A stretch of DNA of 64,000 nucleotides from JBCCXL01 sp039191605 (GTDB lineage Bacteria > Acidobacteriota > Thermoanaerobaculia > Multivoradales > JAHZIX01). This document shows, one piece after another, positions 33,143 to 41,464 of the stretch (the stretch's first letter is position 1; every line of letters starts with the position of its first letter). The notes beneath the pieces were generated by a model, which saw only the letters and a list, made by a program, of their open reading frames with translations, did no database searches and was not told the DNA's origin. The translations under genes and the position numbers were made by a program. The stretch is taken from contig JBCCXL010000011.1 in NCBI GenBank assembly GCA_039191605.1, positions 150,913 to 214,912 of the forward strand, written 5' to 3'.

Positions 33143-33955
33143 TCACCCCTCTTGAGCTTCGGGGGCAAAGAGCGAGAGCACCGGGAGCGCCAGCTGGCGG
33201 CGCAGGGTACGGCGGCGAAGCGCCCGCAGGGCCTCCTCGCTGAGCCCCTGCCCGGGAACCTCGGCGGTGATCGCCGCCACGGCGCCGCGCAGCTGAGCGT
33301 CGAAGGCCGCGGCCGCCTCGGGGGCTAGCAGCGCGAAGGCCTCCGTCATCAGCTGATGATCGAGCTCCTCGAGCCGCTCTTCGATGCTCTCTGGATCCTG
33401 GGCTGTGCCTCCCTGCCCCGGCGTCCCCTGATCATCCGGCGCCTCCGGGGGAGCCAGCGATTCGAGCCGCGAGAGGAAGACCCGCAACGGCGCGGCCGTG
33501 CTCAGCGGGCTAATACCAGTTTGGGCAAAGTTGGCCCTCCCAGGCTCTGCACCCGCAGCGCTGCCGTGCGCTGGGTCCAGCGCATCCAGGCGTTGGGCAA
33601 GGTGCTCGCGAAGGCGCCCCAGCCGATCCTCGATTTGGAATCCCTGGTCCGCCTGGCGCTGGGCCGGAGCGCTGAGCTCCCGCACCTGCTCCCAGGTCGA
33701 CTTCACCTGTGCAGCGCAATACGACAGGCTGGAGATAGGAGACGCCGAGCCCCGCTCCCGGCGACGGCGAAACACCTCTTCGAGGGCTTCTTCCACCACC
33801 GGAAAGGGAATCCCCTGCTGCCGCCACTCCCGGGCGATGCGGTAATCCTTCGGCGAGAGCAGCAAGGGGGCCCCGCGGAGCCGGATGAAGACCTCCTCCA
33901 CCGCCTCAAACCAGCGCCGGTCGGAGCTCGCTGGGTCCTCTCCGATGGGCCTCAC
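33143..33955 (-). CDS. protein of unknown function translationally coupled to coaX
   Basis: This 270-residue protein of no recognised family starts at a GTG (33955) overlapping the coaX stop as GTGA. The N-terminal section (WFEAVEEVFIRLRGAPLLLS, then PKDYRIAREWRQQGIPFPVV, EEALEEVFRRRRERG) is compact and looks like a conserved helical domain. The middle is Pro/Ala/Gln-rich, and the C-terminal section is helical (ERLEELDHQLMTEAFALLAP, LRALRRRTLRRQLALPVL). No signal or membrane segment. The same-strand frame stays open upstream through coaX, but that part is a shadow. It may act in a process tied to coenzyme A or simply share the transcript. Confidence 0.75.
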   Translation of the reverse strand: MRPIGEDPASSDRRWFEAVEEVFIRLRGAPLLLSPKDYRIAREWRQQGIPFPVVEEALEEVFRRRRERGSASPISSLSYCAAQVKSTWEQVRELSAPAQRQADQGFQIEDRLGRLREHLAQRLDALDPAHGSAAGAEPGRANFAQTGISPLSTAAPLRVFLSRLESLAPPEAPDDQGTPGQGGTAQDPESIEERLEELDHQLMTEAFALLAPEAAAAFDAQLRGAVAAITAEVPGQGLSEEALRALRRRTLRRQLALPVLSLFAPEAQEG

Positions 33956-34779
33956 GAGCCTTGGCGGCGCTCGTAGATCAGCCGCAGGCCGTTGAGCGTA
34001 ATCAGCTGGTCCACCCCGCTGATGTGCTCCGACCCACCGGCGATGAGCTCCGCCAGCCCACCGGTGGCGATCACCGTCTCGAGCCCCTCGATCTCGGCCT
34101 TCAGACGCTTCAGAATACCGTCCACCAGGCCGAGATAGCCGTAGTAGATCCCCGCCTGCATCGCTCCGCCGGTATTGCGGGCAATCAGCTCGTCCGGCTG
34201 CCGGATATCGATTCGATACAGCCTCGAAGCGCGGGAGAACAAGGCCTCCGCAGCAATGCCGATGCCGGGAGCGATCAGGCCACCGGCGTAGGATCCGCTG
34301 CCATCGACGATGTCGAAGGTGGTGGCGGTCCCGAGGTCCACCACCACCACCGGCGCACCGTAGAGGTGCCGCGCCGCCACCGAATTCACGATTCGGTCCG
34401 CTCCGACCTCCGCCGGATTGTCGTAGCGCACCGGCACGCCAGTATCGGTGAAGGCATCGACGAAGCTCGGCGCGACCCCGAAGAGCCGCTGACTGAGGCT
34501 TACGATGGCGCCGTTGAGGGGCGGCACGACGGAGGAGACCATCACCGCCGAAGTGCGCAGCGGATTCAGCCGCGAGCGCTGCAGCAGCGGCACCACCAGC
34601 GAGAGAACCTCGTCTGCGGTGCGCCCGGAAGAGGTGGAAATCCTGAAGGATTCCAGCAGCTCCTGGCCTCGATAGATGCCGAGCACCGTATTGGAATTGC
34701 CGACATCGATGACCACCAGCAGGTCCTTGGTGTCGGGGTGCGCTTGGTCGGAGGCGAGAGTATCGGCGGGTTGAGTCAT
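33952..34779 (-). CDS. coaX: type III pantothenate kinase
   Basis: This enzyme performs the first step of coenzyme A synthesis, phosphorylating pantothenate; the type III form needs a monovalent cation. It is 275 residues of the ASKHA fold: phosphate-1 motif VVIDVGNSNTVLGIY, the FRISTSSGRTADEV segment, NPAEVGADRIVNSVAARHLY, DLGTATTFDIVDGSG and GGLIAPGIGIAAEAL, then the ATGGLAELIAGG motif. All key acidic residues are present. It lies in a valS-birA-coaX-unknown leftward series; birA and coaX adjacency is common. Confidence 0.97.
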   Translation of the reverse strand: MTQPADTLASDQAHPDTKDLLVVIDVGNSNTVLGIYRGQELLESFRISTSSGRTADEVLSLVVPLLQRSRLNPLRTSAVMVSSVVPPLNGAIVSLSQRLFGVAPSFVDAFTDTGVPVRYDNPAEVGADRIVNSVAARHLYGAPVVVVDLGTATTFDIVDGSGSYAGGLIAPGIGIAAEALFSRASRLYRIDIRQPDELIARNTGGAMQAGIYYGYLGLVDGILKRLKAEIEGLETVIATGGLAELIAGGSEHISGVDQLITLNGLRLIYERRQGS

Positions 34780-34947
34780 GATGCTTGAGTGGAGAACTCC
34801 AGGAGACCGAGCTCCACGGGGGAAGTCTCGGACCGAGGCAGGATTGATGGACGGGTGATCGATGAGTGCGGGAGAGACGGCCGAAGGGGTTGGGGAAGAG
34901 CTCTGGCGGCGAGCAGCGATTCAGCGACGCATAGAAGGGGCTTCGGT

Positions 34948-35829
34948 TCAGCTCGACGAGAGATCGATCTCTTCGATGATCTCCCCCGCCGCCAATCGCC
35001 GCTGCCCGCTGTGGGTGGCGAGGCATAGTCGCCCCGCTTCGTCAAAGCCTTCGAAGGTGCCGATCACGATCTCGTTACCGACCCGGCAGCGCAGTGAATC
35101 CCCTGGACGGTGCATCGTGATCCGGTGGTAGGCATCGAGCACCTGCTCCGCCTCGGGGTGAGGCCAGTGGTGATCGAGGGCGGCATCGAGGTCGCTGCAG
35201 AGGGCCAGGGTGAGCTGCGCTAGAGAGAGCTCCTGCTGCTGGGAGCAGTGGTTGAGGCAGGTGGTGGCTCCCTCCACGGGAGCCCTTCCTCGCGGGCCGT
35301 GGTTGATGCCAAAACCCACCAACACCGTCGGTTCTCCGTCTTCCGAGGCGAGGGCCTCGATCAGCACTCCTCCCAGCTTCTTTCCGGATACCATCAGATC
35401 GTTGGGCCACTTGACCCGGCACGATGACTCCAGCAGTCGGTCGAGGGTCTGCCCCAGCACTGCCGGAACCAGCAGCGGGAGAAGCGCGATGTCCTGAGGC
35501 CGCTGGGCCCGCAAGATGCGAGTCGCCCAAACCCCGGCCCCCGGGGGGCTGACCCAGGACCTCTCTCCCCGCCCCCTCCCGCGCTGCTGCTCATAGGCCA
35601 GCAGCCAGGTGGGAGGAACGTCGACGTAATCCTCGATGTAGCTCCGGGCGATGCGTCGGGCGATGCCGTTGGTCGATCCGGTCTGTCGTACCAGGGCCAG
35701 AATCGGCGCCAGCGGGAGATCCGCGGAGCGCTGCAATAGCTCCTCTCGCCACTGCCCATATTCTGAGCCCACAGACTCCGGGCCTGGAGCGCCATCGCGG
35801 GAAGCGGATCGATCAGGTGGGGAGCTCAC
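34948..35829 (-). CDS. birA: biotin-[acetyl-CoA-carboxylase] ligase
   Basis: This enzyme activates biotin with ATP and attaches it to the carboxyl-carrier protein. It is 293 residues long. It shows TNGIARR at the substrate-site Thr-Asn, the biotinyl-AMP loop EQQRGRGRGERSWVSPPGAG, CRVKWPNDLMVSGKKLGGVLIE and VGFGINHG, and the C-terminal SH3-like domain (VIGTFEGFDEAGRLCLATHSG). The N-terminal part lacks a helix-turn-helix, so it is the non-repressor (class I) form. Confidence 0.95.
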   Translation of the reverse strand: MSSPPDRSASRDGAPGPESVGSEYGQWREELLQRSADLPLAPILALVRQTGSTNGIARRIARSYIEDYVDVPPTWLLAYEQQRGRGRGERSWVSPPGAGVWATRILRAQRPQDIALLPLLVPAVLGQTLDRLLESSCRVKWPNDLMVSGKKLGGVLIEALASEDGEPTVLVGFGINHGPRGRAPVEGATTCLNHCSQQQELSLAQLTLALCSDLDAALDHHWPHPEAEQVLDAYHRITMHRPGDSLRCRVGNEIVIGTFEGFDEAGRLCLATHSGQRRLAAGEIIEEIDLSSS

Positions 35830-35970
35830 AACTGAAGAAAATTGTAGCAGGCCGGCGGGATTCAGCGTTCAGAAAAAGCGCCGGGACCAGAGGAAAGGCC
35901 TCGGCGGCACGATTCTCGTTTCTGGCCTCTCGTCCGTTCTCTAGTCTGGCTTCTCGTCCAGCCCCTCACC

Positions 35971-38667
35971 TCATCCTTCCAGGCTGGCCTTGAGCTGCAG
36001 TCGGCGCTCCTCCAGCTCCTGGAGCTGGGCCCGCGCTCCCGCCACCACCGAGTCCGGCGCCTTGGCCAGGAAGCTCTCGTTGGAGAGCCGCTTCTCGGTG
36101 GACGCGATGGCACCTTCTACCTTCGCCAGATCCTTCTCCAGACGCTGACGCTCGGCCTCTCCCAGATCCTTCTTCGGCGCCACCACCACCAGCTCGACTC
36201 CGGAGACCCGATCCCGGGCCACCAGGCGATCCTCTCGCTCCCCCTCGCTCTCGGCGGGGGCCACGGCCACCTCCTCGAGGCGGCAAAGGAAGGCGAGCAG
36301 GGGGCGCTGTTCTTCCAGGAAGGCGTCCATCCCCGGCGTCTCGGAGCTGACCTCCACCCGCACCGCATCCTTGCTGCCAACACCGAGCTCCTGTCGCAGG
36401 TTGCGCACCCGAGAGATGAGCTCCGTCAGCGCCGCCACCTGCTCCTCCACCACCTCGTCCCGCCAGCCGGCCTTGCCGTCGGGGAAAGGAGCCAGGGCAA
36501 TGGAGGTGGGCTGGACCTTCTGGTACCCCGGCAGCCGCTGCCACACCTCCTCGGTGAGATAGGGCATCACCGGGTGCAGCAGTCGCAGGCTGCGATCCAG
36601 CACCGTCAACACCACTTCACCGACCCGCGGCCGCGGCGCGTCTCCAGCTTCTCCACCGGCCCCCAGGGCCGGCTTGGTGAACTCCAGATACCAATCGCAG
36701 AGCTCGCCCCAGAAGAAGTGGTAGAGCAGAGAGCAGGCTTCGTCGAAGCGGAAGATCTCCAGCTTGGCGTTGACCTGCTCCGCGGTGGCGTCGAGGCGGG
36801 AGAGAATCCAGCGCTCCGGCGCCGCGAGCTCTTCGTGATCCAGGCTTTCCTGCACCTCCGCGTCCCCGACTCGCGACAGCGCATAGCGGGCGGCGTTCCA
36901 GATCTTGTTGCAGAAGCCGCGATAGCCGGCCATGCGCTCGGGGTCGAGAGGAATATCTCGACCCGGGCTGTCGAGGATACAGAGGGTGAAGCGCAGCGCG
37001 TCAGCCCCGTATTCCTCGATGAGATCCAGCGGATCGACCGTGTTGCCCCGGGTCTTGGACATCTTCTGTCCCTCCGCGTCGCGCACCAAGCCCGTGAGGT
37101 GCACCGCGGAGAACGGCAGTCGATCGGTGAAGTGGAGCCCAGACATCACCATGCGGGCGACCCAGAAAAACAGGATGTCGTAGCCGGTGATCAGCACGTC
37201 CGTCGGATAGAAGCTGCGGAAGTCTGCCGTATCCCGCGGCCAGCCGAGGGTAGAGAACGGCCATAGACCCGACGAGAACCAGGTATCCAGCACGTCTTCG
37301 TCCTGACGCAGGTCGTCTCGACCGGAGAGGCGCTTGGCCTCTTCTTCGCTGCGGGCGACCACCACCTCGCCATCGGGGGCGTACCAGGCCGGGATGCGAT
37401 GCCCCCACCACAGCTGACGGGAGATGCACCAGGGGCGAATGTTGCTCAGCCAATGCTCCCAGGTCTTATTCCAGGAGTCGGGGATGAGCTGAAGCTCCCC
37501 ATCTTTCACCGCGTTCAGGGCGCGGTCCGCCATGCTCGAAACATTGCAGAACCACTGGGTGGAGACCAGGGGCTCCACCGGCTCGCCGGAGCGCTGGCTG
37601 TGGCCGACGTTGTGGAGATGATCCTCCACCCGAATCAACACGCCTTCTTCCCGCAGTCGCTCGATGATCTTGCGGCGGGCCTCGAAGCGATCGAGCCCGG
37701 CGAATTCCTCCCCGGCGGCGGCGGTCATGTGGCCATCGCGCCCGATCACCTGCACGCTGTCCAGGCCATGGCGCTGCCCCATCTCGAAGTCGTTGGGGTC
37801 ATGGAAGGGAGTCACCTTCACCAGGCCGGTGCCGAACTCCTGATCCACCACCTCGTCGGCGACGAAGCGCAGTCGACGTCCCACCAGCGGCAGAATGGCG
37901 GCCTTCTCCAGCAGGTGCTGGTAGCGTTCGTCTTCCGGATGGAAGGCGATCCCGGTATCGCCGAGCATGGTCTCCGGCCGGGTAGTGGCGACCACCACCG
38001 TCTCGTCGCTGCCCTCCACCGGATACTCCAGATGGTAGAGCTTGCCCCGCACCTCCTTCATCTCCACCTCGAGGTCGGAGATCGCGGTATTGAGCTTCGG
38101 AGACCAGTTGACGATGTACTCGCCGCGGTAGATCAGCCCCTCTTCGTAGAGTCGAACGAAGGCTTCGGCGACGGCTTCCGACAGCCCCTCGTCGAGGGTG
38201 AAGCGCTCCCGGCTCCAATCGCAGCTCGCCCCGAGGAGATCCAGCTGGTGGCGGATATTGCCCTGGAAATTCTCCTTCCAGGCCCACACTCGCTCCAGAA
38301 AAGCCTCGCGGCCGAGCTCCAATCGGCTGCTGCCTTCGGATTCCAGCTGTCGTTCCACCATCAGCTGCGTGGCGATACCCGCATGGTCGGTCCCCGGCAG
38401 CCACAGCGCCCGATACCCCTGCATCCGACGCCAGCGGGTCAGCAGGTCTTGGAGCGCCGACTGCAGGGCGTGGCCGATATGCAGCTTGCCGGTGACGTTC
38501 GGCGGCGGAATCATGATGCAAAAGGTCGGCCCCTCTCCCTCCGGCGGAAGCTCAAAAATCTTCTGCTCGGTCCAATAGCGCTGCCACTTCTGCTCATAGC
38601 TCGCCGGCTCAAAGACCTTGTCCATCTCGGTGTCGGCGGTCGGGGGCGTCCCAGAATTCTGATCCAT
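35971..38667 (-). CDS. valS: valyl-tRNA synthetase
   Basis: This class I aminoacyl-tRNA synthetase of 898 residues charges tRNA-Val. Signature motifs are PPPNVTGKLHIGHAL (HIGH), the editing domain around GKLYHLEYP and ATTRPETMLGDTG, the zinc-less core WCISRQLWWGHRIPAWY, and KMSKTRGNTVDPLDLI (KMSKS). An anticodon-binding domain (FDEACSLLYHFFWGELCDWYLE) and a C-terminal coiled-coil arm (EAERQRLEKDLAKVEGAI, then KRLSNESFLAKAPDSVV) follow. The ATG at 38667 is preferred; the upstream extension is not protein-like. The 180-bp leader shows no T-box. Confidence 0.98.
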   Translation of the reverse strand: MDQNSGTPPTADTEMDKVFEPASYEQKWQRYWTEQKIFELPPEGEGPTFCIMIPPPNVTGKLHIGHALQSALQDLLTRWRRMQGYRALWLPGTDHAGIATQLMVERQLESEGSSRLELGREAFLERVWAWKENFQGNIRHQLDLLGASCDWSRERFTLDEGLSEAVAEAFVRLYEEGLIYRGEYIVNWSPKLNTAISDLEVEMKEVRGKLYHLEYPVEGSDETVVVATTRPETMLGDTGIAFHPEDERYQHLLEKAAILPLVGRRLRFVADEVVDQEFGTGLVKVTPFHDPNDFEMGQRHGLDSVQVIGRDGHMTAAAGEEFAGLDRFEARRKIIERLREEGVLIRVEDHLHNVGHSQRSGEPVEPLVSTQWFCNVSSMADRALNAVKDGELQLIPDSWNKTWEHWLSNIRPWCISRQLWWGHRIPAWYAPDGEVVVARSEEEAKRLSGRDDLRQDEDVLDTWFSSGLWPFSTLGWPRDTADFRSFYPTDVLITGYDILFFWVARMVMSGLHFTDRLPFSAVHLTGLVRDAEGQKMSKTRGNTVDPLDLIEEYGADALRFTLCILDSPGRDIPLDPERMAGYRGFCNKIWNAARYALSRVGDAEVQESLDHEELAAPERWILSRLDATAEQVNAKLEIFRFDEACSLLYHFFWGELCDWYLEFTKPALGAGGEAGDAPRPRVGEVVLTVLDRSLRLLHPVMPYLTEEVWQRLPGYQKVQPTSIALAPFPDGKAGWRDEVVEEQVAALTELISRVRNLRQELGVGSKDAVRVEVSSETPGMDAFLEEQRPLLAFLCRLEEVAVAPAESEGEREDRLVARDRVSGVELVVVAPKKDLGEAERQRLEKDLAKVEGAIASTEKRLSNESFLAKAPDSVVAGARAQLQELEERRLQLKASLEG

Positions 38668-38849
38668 GATGCTCTCAGCAGTTTCCTCTCGGCAGGGGTG
38701 AGGGAAAGAACTCGACGAAGGAATGGGTACGGGGAAGTGAAGATCGGGAGGAAGAATCTCGCCGCTCCCTCGGCGCAGCACGGCCCGCCGTCGCGATCGC
38801 GCACCGGCGGGCCGAAAGTACAAAGGCCTGAGAGGCCTCTCTGCAGGGT

Positions 38850-40574
38850 TTATTCGACCTGACTCTCTAGCTCCCTCAATCGTTCCTTGACGATCAATTC
38901 GGAGACGTCGGGCACGATGTCCCAGGCGATGTCTCGCACCACGTCGGCGCTCAGTAGCTCGACGACGCGGCGAGCGATGCGGTCGACATCCTCATCGGAG
39001 AGACCGGATCCGTTGGCTGCCGCAGAAGAGGCTCTCGCAGCCGGCGCCGCGGCGGCGGCCGATAGAGGAGCAGCTTCCGGAGCCGGAGCGGATTCTTCAG
39101 CGGCGGCCTCCGCGACGGCAGGTACCTCGCTGGCAACCTCGTCAACAGGGGCCGGCTCAACAGGGGCACTCACCGCGGCGCTGAGCTCCTCGAGCACCGG
39201 CTCGACGACCGCGGCCGCGGGGGCCGCCACCGCCGCCAGGTCTTCGGTGATCACCGCCGGAGGCGCTTCGTCCGCCACCGGAACCGCTGCGAGCTCCTCC
39301 ACCGGCGGTGCGACCTGCGCCTGGACAGCGCCGAAGTCATCGAGAGAATCCTCGCTCACCGCCTGGTGGGCGATAGTGGCGTGACCGCTCAACTCGGAGT
39401 CGACCACCGCGTCCGGTTCCTCCACCGGCGCAGCGCTGGCGGCTACCTCGTCGAGCACCGACGCCACCGGCGGCGCAGGAGCTGCGACCTCTGCGAGGGC
39501 ATCCTCCTGGGCCACCGCCGCGGTGGGGATCACCTGGGTCTGCAGCGCTTCCGGGGCCGCGGGAGGCGCCGGAGGCGGAGCGAAGTCGAAGGGATCGTCG
39601 GCCGCCGCCGGAGCCGCAGCAGCCGGCGCCGCGGCGGGCGCTCCGAAGTCGAAGGGGTCATCCGCCGGGGGCTTGACCTCAGTGCTGGGTTCAGCGCTCC
39701 CTCCCAGAACGTCGGCGAAGGGATCCTCGTCAAAGCTGAAGGGATCACTCGCCGCCGGAGCGGGAGGCGCTGCCGCCGCCACGGCCGGAGCTGGATCCGC
39801 TACGACGGCAGCTGCCGGCGGCGGCGCTGGCTCGACTACGGGAGGCGCAACCTCAGCCACGGGGGGCTCAGGTACCGGAGGAGAGGTCTCCGCTGCGGGA
39901 CTCCCGTGCGCCGCGCCGAAGGGATCCTCTTCCAGACTGAAGGGCTCCGGAGTGACCCCAGGGGGCTCTTCTTCCACCGGAGCCGCGATCCCCGTAAAGG
40001 TCTCGTCATCGTCCAGAGTGAAGGGCTCCGGCGCAACGCCGGCAACCTCCTCCACCACTTCCGGCGCCGCCTCCGGGAGAGGCTCGTCGTCGAAGCTGAA
40101 GGGCTCTGGAGTGACGCCTCCGGCAGCGGCAGCAGCCGGGGGCGGCGGAGGCGGAGCCGCTGCGGCTCCAGCGGCACTGGCTCCTGCAGCACTGGCTCCT
40201 GCAGCACTGGCTTCGGATTCCAGGCGGGTCACCAGCTGCAGCAGCTCCTGGGAATCGAAGGGCTTCTTGAGATAGGCGTCGGCACCACAGGCCTTGTAGC
40301 GCTCCTCGTCGAAGGGCTCGAAAGTCCCCACCAAGAGCAGCACCGGAAGGCCCGGGTTCTGGCTCTTGCTGCGCTCCGCCACCTCATATCCGCTGGCCCC
40401 ACCGGGCATGTGGATATCGGCGATCACCAGACTGATCCCTCCCGCCGGCAGGCGAGCCAGAGCATCGTTGCCGTTGCTCACCGCCTCCACTTCGTACTCT
40501 TGATCCATGAAGGTCAATTCGATGACCTTCTGAATCGTCACGCTGTCGTCCGCCAGCAGAATCCTCTTCGCCAT
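38850..40574 (-). CDS. receiver-domain protein with a long Ala/Pro-rich linker and a conserved C-terminal helix domain
   Basis: This 574-residue protein begins with a response-regulator receiver domain (KRILLADDSVTIQKVIELTF, phospho-acceptor Asp in VIADIHMPG, conserved Lys in YLKKPFDS). About 390 residues of Ala/Pro/Glu/Val-rich low-complexity sequence follow, with recurring short acidic-aromatic units (PEPFSFDDEP, PEPFTLDDDE, PEPFSLEEDPF, DPFSFDEDPF, DPFDF twice). The last 60 residues (LSDEDVDRIARRVVELLSAD, VVRDIAWDIVPDVSELIVKE) form a compact helical domain also seen at the C-terminus of some deltaproteobacterial receiver proteins. No DNA-binding output domain. GGAGG precedes the ATG. Probably a signalling scaffold. 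Confidence 0.85.
   Translation of the reverse strand: MAKRILLADDSVTIQKVIELTFMDQEYEVEAVSNGNDALARLPAGGISLVIADIHMPGGASGYEVAERSKSQNPGLPVLLLVGTFEPFDEERYKACGADAYLKKPFDSQELLQLVTRLESEASAAGASAAGASAAGAAAAPPPPPPAAAAAGGVTPEPFSFDDEPLPEAAPEVVEEVAGVAPEPFTLDDDETFTGIAAPVEEEPPGVTPEPFSLEEDPFGAAHGSPAAETSPPVPEPPVAEVAPPVVEPAPPPAAAVVADPAPAVAAAAPPAPAASDPFSFDEDPFADVLGGSAEPSTEVKPPADDPFDFGAPAAAPAAAAPAAADDPFDFAPPPAPPAAPEALQTQVIPTAAVAQEDALAEVAAPAPPVASVLDEVAASAAPVEEPDAVVDSELSGHATIAHQAVSEDSLDDFGAVQAQVAPPVEELAAVPVADEAPPAVITEDLAAVAAPAAAVVEPVLEELSAAVSAPVEPAPVDEVASEVPAVAEAAAEESAPAPEAAPLSAAAAAPAARASSAAANGSGLSDEDVDRIARRVVELLSADVVRDIAWDIVPDVSELIVKERLRELESQVE
40168..40212 (-). repeat. 15-bp in-frame tandem repeat in the receiver protein gene
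   Basis: Three near-identical 15-bp units (GCACTGGCTCCTGCA on the plus strand) encode successive ASAAG units at the junction between the receiver domain and the linker, a likely source of length variation. Confidence 0.75.
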
Positions 40575-40774
40575 TGCGCCTCCGTGGTTTACGGCTCGTT
40601 ATCCACCGCTGTCGTGGGAGCACCGGAACGATACCCCGGCGGTCGCGGCAGCGTCAATTCAGGGGCACCCAAAGCGGGATATTTCTTTATTCTATCAGGG
40701 TTTCGCTGCCCTTTGCCCGGCCCTGTGCCGGGGCGTCAACACCACCCTCTGGGCTCCCTTCGGCAGCAGCGCCC

Positions 40775-41227
40775 TCACACTCCGAATTGACGCAGGTGGT
40801 GATCCAGATGCCTCGCCATCAGAGTGCCCCAGGCGCGACCGCCAAGGGCGCCGAAGAGGGGGTGGGGCGTCCACGGCCCATCGGTGCCCCGCTGGGCCGC
40901 CCGCTCGATCACCGCCTCCAGCTGGCGGCGCTCCTCGTCGATGTCATCGGCGTCCGCCTGCAGCAGGCCCGGCGCGGTCTTCGCTCCCTTGGGGAAGGGC
41001 ACGCCGAAGATCACCAGTTCCCGCAGCACCGGTAGGCGCAGCAACGCCAGGGCGCCGAGCTTCGGAGTCGGCAACTCCAGCTCGCCGAGGGCCAGCTCGA
41101 TCTGGCGCCGCATGTGGGCCAGCGCCGCCGGCAGCTCCATGGTTCCCCAATGCCGCTGGGAATCCGGGCCTAGCTGATGAATGCGCTCGAGGAGCGCCGC
41201 TCGATGGGACGACTGAAAGAGGTTCAT
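40775..41227 (-). CDS. DUF1569 protein (DinB-like four-helix fold)
   Basis: This 150-residue protein has the pattern LLERIHQLGPDSQRHWGTM, ALAHMRRQIELALGE and HPLFGALGGRAWGTLMARHLDHHLRQFGV, which matches DUF1569, a family related to DinB/YfiT putative metal-dependent hydrolases. Histidines that could bind metal are H38 and the C-terminal HLDHH group. Function unknown. It is divergent from icmF. Confidence 0.8.
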   Translation of the reverse strand: MNLFQSSHRAALLERIHQLGPDSQRHWGTMELPAALAHMRRQIELALGELELPTPKLGALALLRLPVLRELVIFGVPFPKGAKTAPGLLQADADDIDEERRQLEAVIERAAQRGTDGPWTPHPLFGALGGRAWGTLMARHLDHHLRQFGV

Positions 41228-41344
41228 GATGGCAGTATAGCGCCGCCCCTCGATCCCCCGGGGCTCTCCCGGCCTTTGATAACATCGGCAGGTTCGAAGG
41301 TCGTCGGGGAATGCCCATCGCGACCTCCCTGTCGCGCCCGGTTT

Positions 41345-41401
41345 ATCGCGTCGCTGTCGGTTTGTCGCATTGCTGCCGGTTTGTCGCGTCGTAACCGGTC
41401 G
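41345..41401. repeat. degenerate 19-bp tandem repeat in the icmF upstream region
   Basis: Three successive 19-bp units (ATCGCGTCGCTGTCGGTTT, GTCGCATTGCTGCCGGTTT, GTCGCGTCGTAACCGGTCG) lie 64-120 bp before the icmF ATG in the 237-bp gap. They could be a regulator-binding array or a simple repeat. Confidence 0.5.
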
Positions 41402-41464
41402 ATTCCTCCCCGCCCATCCCCGCCTTCTCGCCCCGCATCACCGCGCAGAAAGGAGCCGAGCCCC

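Noticed and set aside
33956..35026. The N-terminal extension that would make the coaX-coupled unknown protein 627 residues long
   Set aside because: This part reads coaX in another frame; the overlap GTGA start gives a protein with a sensible beginning.
38668..38849. T-box leader before valS
   Set aside because: The 180-bp leader shows no T-box motif or terminator/antiterminator pair.
37399..38862. A 487-codon plus-strand frame opposite valS
   Set aside because: Antisense to a canonical synthetase; no independent protein features.
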